Shown in pieces: positions 40,292 to 46,915 of a stretch of 46,915 nt of DNA. Source of the DNA: Stentor coeruleus (taxonomy: Eukaryota > Ciliophora > Heterotrichea > Heterotrichida > Stentoridae); NCBI GenBank assembly GCA_001970955.1, contig MPUH01000543.1, positions 1-46,915 of the forward strand, read 5' to 3'. The notes under the pieces are model-generated. The model was given only the letters and a program-made list of their open reading frames with translations. It had not been told where the DNA came from and did no database searches. The number at the start of each line of letters is the position of its first letter. Within the stretch, counting starts at the first letter, position 1. The position numbers and the translations under genes were made by a program.

Positions 40292-40747
40292 TTAAAGTTT
40301 ATAATCTATCCATTTAGAACTAAGCAAGCATTTAGTGTGCTGACCCTTAGCAATAAGCCTACCATTCGTTCTAATCTCAGCACTAGAAAATGCTATATTC
40401 TTTCCACTTTTGTGACAGACAGCTTCAACATCTATAGTCTTATTCCCTCCTGAAATTGGTGAAATAAACGATATTGATAAATCAGTACTAACACTATTTC
40501 TATCATCAAACAATGCAATGGCGATCGTTGTAATCTGGTCAATTAATGTGGCAATCGCACCTCCATGCAAGCTACCTAAAACATTCAACATTTGAGGACC
40601 CAAAGGAATTTCAACAAGAATAGTTCCAGTTTTTTCACGGATTTCGCAGCTTTTAATTTTCATATCTTTTATCAGATTCTTACCGAAATACTCTTTTACA
40701 ATGCCTACTCTGTTGATTGCTGCAAGATAACCTTCAGCTCTTTTCAT
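40292..40747 (-). CDS. ACOT13: Acyl-CoA thioesterase 13-like hotdog protein
   Basis: 151 aa from the chosen Met at 40747 (MKRAEGYLAAINRVG); an open extension to 40834 adds 29 hydrophobic residues not seen in the family. The hotdog signature is LGSLHGGAIATLIDQITTIAI, with the HGG and Asp of the PaaI/ACOT13 active site. Next come VSTDLSISFISPISGG, IDVEAVCHKSGKNIAFSSAEI and RLIAKGQHTKCLL, which match THEM2/ACOT13 block by block. The enzyme hydrolyses medium- and long-chain acyl-CoA and works as a tetramer. If the longer start is used, the extra VHIIIIVIKNVSLIVN could act as a mitochondrial or membrane signal; I favour the short form. Confidence 0.9.
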   Translation of the reverse strand: MKRAEGYLAAINRVGIVKEYFGKNLIKDMKIKSCEIREKTGTILVEIPLGPQMLNVLGSLHGGAIATLIDQITTIAIALFDDRNSVSTDLSISFISPISGGNKTIDVEAVCHKSGKNIAFSSAEIRTNGRLIAKGQHTKCLLSSKWIDYKL

Positions 40748-40834
40748 ATTTACTATGAGACTAACATTTTTAATAACGATTATTATAATATGGACAATAA
40801 AATTTTCTGAAAGTAATCTCAAATTAAGACTCAA

Positions 40835-41539
40835 TAAAACTTATGAAAATAGTATATTTGATAATAAATACAATAATTATAAATTCGAAAAAATTTTAAA
40901 ATTTTATCGTACCTGACCTAAGAATCAATTTTATACTTTATTACTAAGATTAGGCATTTCTATTTTTAACATAGCAGGCATATTTTTATTCTTAGAAAAT
41001 ATTCAATTATGTTATTACTAGAAGTTCTTAAATATACCGTTGATATAAAGCTAAACTATTTTCTGCAGGCTTATAAAGTATATTCTTCTTGAAATTTCTA
41101 TCAATTGCGTTATTCCCTTCTTTCTGTGACTGTTATTTTGAAAATCAACGGCTTTAATTTTAAAGATTTTAGCTATATAAACATAATCACTAGTTGAAAT
41201 ACAAGTGCTAGATAGCCATTTGATAATACAAATTTAATTTATTGAAATCATAAAGCTTCAACTTTTAATCAAAATTAATACTATTTTAAGCATATATATT
41301 CTGATTTCTTTATGTTTAAATGCTTACATTATGTAAACTTATCTTTTGCTTGATTTGGATATACAATGGAGGATATAAACAGATCCAATAGTTTATTCAT
41401 TTATTTAAACCTGGTTTCCAACTTTTAATTAGTAATTTAATCAGATCATCCGATATATTTGAACACTCTATAATTATAAATAATCTATTTAAAAAATTCA
41501 AATGATCTTTAAAATTTTGATCATTTAAAACTAATAAAA
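40835..41539. other. Intergenic region, divergent gene pair
   Basis: About 700 bp between the thioesterase (-) and the coiled-coil gene (+). AT-rich with no recognised gene, RNA or repeat; it should contain both promoters. Confidence 0.5.
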
Positions 41540-44500
41540 ATGACAGCTCGAGTAGAAGAGCTCTTAAGCCAACTAGAAAAAATAGACTTTCGTAAATCAC
41601 TAGAATCCTCTCCTAAAAACCAATCAAACAAAGACCAACAAGTAAAGATTAAATCAAACGATTCACTCAACCCCCAAAAAAGTACAGAAAATGCTATTTC
41701 TTCTCAAACGTTATCAGACAACAATCTTCAAACTGAAATCCAAGAGTTGCAGGTCCAACTTAAAGTTCTTTTAATGCAAAAGAAAAAAGAAAAAATCAAC
41801 ATCTGCAAGCAATGCGATAAAATTTCTGCTCAAGTCACTGAACAAAAAATCGAGCTTGAAAAGGTTGAAAAGGAATTAAAAGCTTTAGAAACTAGATCTG
41901 AGACTATAGAAAAAGTTCTAAAAGAAAAACAATACGAAAAACTAGAAGCATTTCGCTATGCTCTAAAACCCCTTGAAGACACGGCAAATACTATAATCGA
42001 AGAAAAAGAGATGCTTAAGAAGAAAAATGAAGACTTAAACCAACGATTAGGAGAATTAGATGAATTAAAGATAAAAAAATCAGAAGAGTTAAAGAAATTA
42101 CAAAAACAAAAAACAGAATTAATATCAAATAAAGAAAAGCTTAGCAATTACTTAGCAGAAATCAAAGAAACAGAATATTGTAATTATAAAGAATATTCTC
42201 AAGAAATTGAAACAAAAGAGATTTTGTCTGCAATAAGAGATAGGAAAGCAAAGTGCATGAAAGCCTTAAAAGATATGGAAAGAAAACTTGCGGAAGTTGA
42301 GGCGCAAATCGAGAGTTCAGATAAAAAAACTTTATATGTCACTAGACCTGAAGATTATATACCTGTAACATTAGAGGCAGAAATTGACGATATGGAAGCT
42401 TATCTTAATTTAGTCTGTAAAGATCTAGGTGTGCCTAATCTGCTTTATTACATTAAAGAGCAAATGACTAAGAAACCTTTTCAAATAGATGAAATGCTTA
42501 TCAAAAACCAAATGGAGTTAATTGAAGATAAAGAAATGCAAACAGAAGAAGCATTTCGTTTTCAAAAAAATCAGCTTGAATCTAAAATCTTTGACTTACG
42601 GCGAGCAACTGAAGAACAAGAAGTAGAGTTTTTGACTTTGCATTCAAATAATTTACCTAGTCAGGATATTGAGCAAGCCTTACAAAAAAATAAAAAAATC
42701 TTAAATGAACTTAGAAAAGAAGCCCAAAACTCTCATAGAATCCATAAAGCTAAAATGCAAGCTATAGCAAAATGGAAGGACCAAAATAGAGGGAAATTAC
42801 TTATAAGCGATAAGCAAATTGCAATTGATGATGAGGAAGTTGTAAAAATTTTCAAAAGGGAACTGCAGAAAAGTGTTATAAAACTTGACCAATGGAAGTC
42901 TATTGAAAATGTTATAAATAAATATATTGAAAAAATTAATGAAAAAGGTCGCAGCTTTCAAAACTTACTAAGCATAGAGAATGAGAGGTTTGAAAATCAA
43001 AAAAAAATGAAGTCAACGATAAAAGAATTGGAAGCTATAAGAACATCATTGCTTATTGATAAAGATATGATCCAAAAAGAGTTTGGGAAAACACTCGCTC
43101 TTGAAAAAACTGCTATGAAAAAGTTTGAAAATGTGAAGATCGAACTCGACCAGGAACGAAATAAAATGATAGAAAAAATCACTGAAAAAAATATGAAAAG
43201 CAATAAATCAAGTCTTTTGCAGATTCAAAGAACTTATGGGGATAAAGCTATAAAGAAAATTAGGGATAAAGAGTCGCAGTCAGTTAAAGAAAATCAGGAA
43301 AAACAAAAAGATGAGATAAAAAAGAAACTTGAAGGGCTTAATTTGGATATTATGCATTGGGAAAGTTTGATAACTAAAACGGAGAGTTCAATAAATGAAA
43401 ATTTGAAGCCAGAAATTGATTCGATTGATCAAGAGGTGGTTAAGATTAAACAGGAACTTGTAGTAATAAGCCAGCAGTTGAAGATTTTAAATGATGCTGA
43501 AGAAGAATTGTCAGCAAAGTTTGAATTTTTGATGGAGTCAAAGAAAAGAGATATTCAGAGAACATTGCATAGAACTTTGGAAATCCATGGTGGTGATGTG
43601 GATTCCAAAAAAATCACTCGCCTTACTCAAATTCGTGATAAAAAAGCAGCAGCAGTCCAGCAACTCCTAGAAGAAAAAGAAAAAATTGAGCAAGATTTTA
43701 TCGAGAAAATAAAAGACACTGAGCTTGAGGAATTCCGCTTAAAAGCAAAGATTTCAGTTGCCCAAGAAAATCCCAAAAGTCCAAAAATTCCTCCAGACTC
43801 AATCCCAATAAAACCTGTCATAAAAATCCAGCATTTGCAGCTAGAATCTGATAAAAAATTCTTCAAAGATGAGATTGAAAAATCAGAATCCCCAATAGAA
43901 GAAATCAAAGAGAATCTCCTAAAAACTGAAGAGCCTACTATAGAATTTATTGAATCAAAAGACGACCAAGAAACCACTGAAATTGACTCAGTAACAACAG
44001 AATCAGGAATAAACATTGACCTTGAAGATCTTTCTTCTCAAGATCAAGAATTTTTCCATGTTATAACACCCTTACTTCAAGGTACTAGCATCTATAAAAA
44101 ACTCAGTCAAAGAAACTCTTTGCAATTCCCAGACTATGATCCATTAGAAAATGACAATCCAGAGTCTTTTGGTTATGGTCTTCGATCCATAAAACTTAAT
44201 AAGGCCCTGACCAAGATTGAATTTCGTGTCCCACACAAGCCTGGAATTGAAAATTCTATACTTGTTGAATCGCTTTTAGCCCCTATAATCCCTAAGCACA
44301 CTTCTGAAATGATAAAGTCCCAAAAAAAAAACTGGCTCAGTGAAGCTAAAGATGAACCAATAACCCCAGCAATCAATAAAAAATACAAGCTCATGAAGAC
44401 TTCAGGGCTTATGAATTACTCAGATCCAGCATTTATTCTTAAAAGCTATTCAGCTAGTACTTATCTATTTTTCATAACATTAGAAAAAGGTGGAAGGGTC

Positions 44501-44608
44501 GAACTTGTAGCTAAAGGGTATAGTACATTTAAGCAATGGGTTGACGGGGTAAACGCTTTAATCAAATTCCGCAAGCAACTTGCAAGACTTAGATATAAAA
44601 TCGCTTAA
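41540..44608 (+). CDS. Long coiled-coil protein with C-terminal PH-like domain
   Basis: 1022 aa. Residues about 45-770 are almost continuous Lys/Glu/Gln/Leu heptad-rich helix, with a short break around 270-310 (YVTRPEDYIPVTLEAEID). Residues 780-880 are acidic and Pro/Ser-rich. The last about 130 residues look like a phospholipase-C-type PH fold: GLRSIKLNKALTKIEFR, then YLFFITLEKGGRVELVAKGYSTFKQWVDGVNALI, matching the closing strands and the Trp-bearing helix of that subfamily. The architecture suggests a dimeric tether or cytoskeletal linker that docks on membranes by its C-terminus. A CKQCDK motif near residue 90 is isolated. Myosin-tail and SMC ATPase motifs are absent. Confidence 0.82.
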   Translation: MTARVEELLSQLEKIDFRKSLESSPKNQSNKDQQVKIKSNDSLNPQKSTENAISSQTLSDNNLQTEIQELQVQLKVLLMQKKKEKINICKQCDKISAQVTEQKIELEKVEKELKALETRSETIEKVLKEKQYEKLEAFRYALKPLEDTANTIIEEKEMLKKKNEDLNQRLGELDELKIKKSEELKKLQKQKTELISNKEKLSNYLAEIKETEYCNYKEYSQEIETKEILSAIRDRKAKCMKALKDMERKLAEVEAQIESSDKKTLYVTRPEDYIPVTLEAEIDDMEAYLNLVCKDLGVPNLLYYIKEQMTKKPFQIDEMLIKNQMELIEDKEMQTEEAFRFQKNQLESKIFDLRRATEEQEVEFLTLHSNNLPSQDIEQALQKNKKILNELRKEAQNSHRIHKAKMQAIAKWKDQNRGKLLISDKQIAIDDEEVVKIFKRELQKSVIKLDQWKSIENVINKYIEKINEKGRSFQNLLSIENERFENQKKMKSTIKELEAIRTSLLIDKDMIQKEFGKTLALEKTAMKKFENVKIELDQERNKMIEKITEKNMKSNKSSLLQIQRTYGDKAIKKIRDKESQSVKENQEKQKDEIKKKLEGLNLDIMHWESLITKTESSINENLKPEIDSIDQEVVKIKQELVVISQQLKILNDAEEELSAKFEFLMESKKRDIQRTLHRTLEIHGGDVDSKKITRLTQIRDKKAAAVQQLLEEKEKIEQDFIEKIKDTELEEFRLKAKISVAQENPKSPKIPPDSIPIKPVIKIQHLQLESDKKFFKDEIEKSESPIEEIKENLLKTEEPTIEFIESKDDQETTEIDSVTTESGINIDLEDLSSQDQEFFHVITPLLQGTSIYKKLSQRNSLQFPDYDPLENDNPESFGYGLRSIKLNKALTKIEFRVPHKPGIENSILVESLLAPIIPKHTSEMIKSQKKNWLSEAKDEPITPAINKKYKLMKTSGLMNYSDPAFILKSYSASTYLFFITLEKGGRVELVAKGYSTFKQWVDGVNALIKFRKQLARLRYKIA

Positions 44609-44616
44609 ATAATATA

Positions 44617-45233
44617 ATGGAAGAAGATATTAGCGAATTATTTGAGCTAATTCACCCAGGGAAAGCTAAATTATAGATGGACTAGAAAATCTTGTACTAA
44701 CATGGAAGTTCTTGTCCGTCTCTGCGCCAAATCCTAAAAATATTAGAATTATGTATAGGCTTGTATAGGCTATCGAAACTTAGGAACTCGAATTTCCAAA
44801 GGCTTCACTTTGTTTAGTTCATGGCTTTGCTGAGCATTCAGGCCGAATAATAAATTTAGCTATTTTTTTTGCCCTTGAAGGCTTTGAAGTTCATATGGTA
44901 GACCTAGGAAGTTATGGGCATTCAGGGGTGCAAGGGCAGGATATAATTTATTAGAATTTCAAGATGATATACAACAAATGCTTAAACAAGTCAATCCTAA
45001 CCTATTTTCTTTGGGGTCATAGTATGGGTGAACTTCTTGTTACAACAGTAGCTCTAAAAAACCCTCAATTAAATTTTTCAGTAGTCATCATAAGTGCTCC
45101 ATTATACAAAAGTAGTTCAGCGGAACTTTCTCAGGTTAAAGAACTAGTTATGACTAATATTCATGACACTGTTGAAGAAATAGTTTATAATTCGTATATT
45201 ACCCCCAAGCTGTTTGATAATATTAGTATTTGA
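44617..45233 (+). pseudogene. Monoacylglycerol lipase-like alpha/beta hydrolase pseudogene
   Basis: Fragments of one hydrolase lie in order but in shifting frames. MEEDISELFELIHPGKAKL opens in one frame. A second frame runs through IDGLENLVLTWKFLS with TAG stops at 44766 and 44781, into LVHGFAEHSGR (oxyanion region) and FEVHMVDLGSYGHSG. A third frame holds LEFQDDIQQMLKQVNPN (about 44951-45005). Reading then returns to FLWGHSMGELL, the nucleophile elbow (GHSMGG in active enzymes, here GHSMGE). It ends at 45233, lacking the catalytic Asp and His region. Two nonsense codons, several frameshifts and the 3' loss make a functional enzyme very unlikely. It lies between two intact genes on the same strand. 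Confidence 0.85.
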
Positions 45234-45275
45234 ATTGCTCAAACAGTCTTAAAATAAATATTGATATAATAAATA

Positions 45276-46334
45276 ATGAATGAAGAATTCTCAAAAGGCA
45301 AAAACAAATTCTCAACCGGTGGGACAAGCTTTGTTGTCGATAGCAGGTATGAGTTTATCAAGGAAATTGGTCATGGTGCTTATGGGGTAGTAGTGTCTGC
45401 ATTAGATCATCAAACAGGGACAAAGGTGGCGATAAAAAAAATTTCAAATGCTTTCGAAGATCTTATATATGCTAAAAGACTTATCCATGAAATCAAATTG
45501 CTTAGTTTTTTCGACCATGAGAATACTATAAGCTTATTAGATATAATGCTCCCACCAAAAAGAACAGGGTATAATGATATCTATATAGTCACTGACTTAA
45601 TGGACACTGATTTACGTAGAATTATTCACTCAAAACAAGCTTTGAGCAATGAGCATATTCAATATTTTATGTATCAAATCCTCAGAGGAATTTTGTATGC
45701 ACACTCAGCTAATATTATACACAAAGATATTAAACCTTCAAATATTTTGCTCAATGAGCAATGCGACTTGAAAATTTGTGATTTGGGACTTGCATGTGAG
45801 TATGATATGTACACTGATTATGTTGTTAATAGATGGTATAGAGCGCCAGAAATTTTATTAAATTCTTCACAATATACTGAGCAAATTGATGTTTGGAGTA
45901 TTGGATGCGTGTTTTCTGAATTACTTGGGGGGAATCCTTTATTTCCTGGAACGTATTGCTTAGATATGGTTAAAAAAATTATTGCGGTGCTTGGTACACC
46001 CTCACCTGAAGATATGCAGTTTATAGAAAACCCTGATGCAAAGATATTTATTAGCAAACTAGCGAAAAAAGAGAAAGAAAAATGGAGTACTATTTATCCT
46101 AAAGCTAACTCAGTAGCATTAGATCTTATAGACAAAATGCTTGTATTCAATCCATTAAAACGATGGTCGGTAAAACAGTGCTTGGAACACCCTTACTTTA
46201 ATGGCCTGCATAATCCTGATGAAGAACCCTTAGCCTCTACACCATTTGACTGGAGTTTTGACAATTTTGAACCAACTAAAGATACATTACAAAACATGGT
46301 TTATGAAGAGGCTCTAAAATTTCACCCAGTCTAA
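45276..46334 (+). CDS. MAP kinase with TDY activation loop
   Basis: 352 aa, a full single-domain MAPK. Glycine loop GHGAYGVV (32-39), K54 in VAIKK, E72, catalytic loop H149KD151IKPSN, metal site D169LG171, T180DY182 dual-phosphorylation motif, and RWYRAPEILL. The MAPK insert (LFPGTYCLDMVKKIIAVLGTPS) and C-terminal lobe with the L16-like extension are present. MAPKs relay signals from MEKs to transcription factors and cytoskeleton. Oddities: HRD is HKD and DFG is DLG, and the family's usual LAR after DFG is LAC. These are conservative, so it is probably active. TDY is the plant/protist class. It ends in TAA. Confidence 0.93.
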   Translation: MNEEFSKGKNKFSTGGTSFVVDSRYEFIKEIGHGAYGVVVSALDHQTGTKVAIKKISNAFEDLIYAKRLIHEIKLLSFFDHENTISLLDIMLPPKRTGYNDIYIVTDLMDTDLRRIIHSKQALSNEHIQYFMYQILRGILYAHSANIIHKDIKPSNILLNEQCDLKICDLGLACEYDMYTDYVVNRWYRAPEILLNSSQYTEQIDVWSIGCVFSELLGGNPLFPGTYCLDMVKKIIAVLGTPSPEDMQFIENPDAKIFISKLAKKEKEKWSTIYPKANSVALDLIDKMLVFNPLKRWSVKQCLEHPYFNGLHNPDEEPLASTPFDWSFDNFEPTKDTLQNMVYEEALKFHPV

Positions 46335-46484
46335 ATAATATTATCTTTATTACTAAACTCATTAAAAAAATCATTTTAAAATTAATTCTCTTATCCATCT
46401 TAATGTAAATAACCTTCAAGTATTTAGTTGCAGATTTTTTGTTGATCTACTCAGCCATTTATAGAAAGATTGCGTTGCTTTTGT

Positions 46485-46793
46485 TTAATAGATTTTATAA
46501 AACTTAAGAGATTCAATGCAGATAATATCAATATAAGGCGAATTGATTTTTATCGCTTGTGTTGCTAGCATAAAATATTCTCCTTTAGTTTTTTTGATTA
46601 TAGCAGGGACTATATTAGAAATATGCATTTTTACAATATTTAAGCTCTTGGTCTGAAAAGAAAGAACTTCTAATTGAAAGTTCATTTTTGAAATTGATCT
46701 GGGAACTCAGGGAAAGGGATTTCCAATGGCATCTTCTAAATTCTTCAGATTGGTTTTCAAACTTAAATATGAGCAAAACTGTTTTTTTAGCAT
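46485..46793 (-). pseudogene. Possible small gene or remnant with an in-frame TGA
   Basis: ATG at 46793 gives 28 codons (MLKKQFCSYLSLKTNLKNLE...), then TGA at 46707-46709, and the same frame continues for 74 codons, including MNFQLEVLSFQTKSLN and KGEYFMLATQAIKINSPYID, to the stop at 46485. The stretch after the TGA looks like folded protein. No 15/16-nt intron removes the stop. It is either a decayed gene or a 66-aa protein starting at 46685. Unrecognised; not connected to the MAPK. Confidence 0.35.
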
Positions 46794-46915
46794 AATAATA
46801 GTAGGATAAATTATAATGATATAAATCTCTCTAACTATCTAAATAAATGATTTTTTAATGATCTTATTGAATAATTCCTATTAGCAGAATTAAAAAAGTA
46901 TCAGAATTTTTATAT

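Noticed and set aside
40748-40834. 29-residue N-terminal extension of the thioesterase
   Set aside because: Hydrophobic and AT-driven; the family begins at the MKRAEGYL equivalent. Kept only as an alternative.
43627-44016. 129-aa Ser/Phe-rich minus-strand ORF
   Set aside because: Shadow of the acidic coiled-coil gene on the other strand.
1-46915. Alternative ciliate genetic code (TAA/TAG as Gln or TGA as Trp)
   Set aside because: TAA, TAG and TGA all terminate well-recognised proteins at the expected lengths (MAPK TAA, neuroguidin TAG, PH protein TGA).
1-46915. CRISPR arrays, insertion sequences, phage or viral genes, telomere repeats
   Set aside because: Looked for regular repeats with spacers, transposase motifs, and C/A-rich or G/T-rich telomere arrays; none seen.

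Overview
This is a eukaryotic, AT-rich, gene-dense nuclear sequence that best fits a heterotrich ciliate of the Stentor type. Three observations support this. (1) TAA, TAG and TGA all end recognisable genes, so the standard code is used, unlike most ciliates. (2) Three genes are broken by GT...AG introns of exactly 15 nt, and removing each one restores a conserved family sequence: sterol methyl oxidase 23930-23944, cNMP-binding protein 21509-21523, PP2C 37590-37604. Fifteen-nt introns with a standard code are the published hallmark of Stentor. (3) The proteins are typical of ciliates: IQ/TPR giants, cyclic-nucleotide-binding proteins, AGC and MAP kinases, PH and coiled-coil proteins. The species is inferred, not proven.

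The assembly has seven single 'n' characters (553, 2625, 8051, 11071, 17191, 24762, 40112). Each is flanked by a direct repeat of 16-160 bp, the mark of overlapping contigs joined without merging. Collapsing the repeats restores or keeps the reading frame in every coding case, so several apparently split or duplicated proteins are artefacts. Three pairs differ by a single base, which may be allelic.

Layout. 0.3-4.2 kb (-): ABCC-type ABC transporter with one unexplained 1-nt frameshift. 5.0-7.7 kb (+): PH-domain protein and LITAF-like protein. 7.7-13.5 kb (-): one giant TPR plus about 16 IQ-motif protein. 14.2 kb (-): histidine phosphatase. 15.7-18.4 kb (+): small unknown protein, then ankyrin-AGC kinase. 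18.5-22.6 kb (-): MGCC-start lipid-anchored candidate, then two tandem cNMP-binding paralogues, one apparently with a destroyed nucleotide pocket. About 23.0 kb: compact three-way-junction RNA candidate ending in T6. 23.8-24.7 kb (-): C-4 sterol methyl oxidase. 25.4 kb: decayed gene. 26.0-27.5 kb (-): importin alpha. 28.0-29.2 kb (+): Cys-rich zinc-finger fragment, then neuroguidin/Lcp5. 29.5-34.8 kb: three unrecognised proteins, one ending in a CAAX box. 36.0-37.6 kb (-): unknown protein 22 nt downstream of a PP2C phosphatase whose true N-terminus (MGNCC) is revealed by an intron. 37.9-44.6 kb: small coiled-coil protein, eS27, ACOT13-like thioesterase, and a 1022-aa coiled-coil/PH-like protein. 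44.6-45.2 kb: monoacylglycerol lipase pseudogene. 45.3-46.3 kb: MAP kinase with a TDY activation loop.

The genes do not form one pathway. The recurring theme is signalling at membranes: calmodulin-binding IQ arrays, cNMP sensors, AGC and MAP kinases, PP2C, two PH-type domains, and three proteins with predicted lipid anchors. The gene-poor stretches (30.4-32.4, 34.8-36.0, 38.8-40.3 kb) contain short runs of coding-like codons broken by stops and look like gene graveyards.
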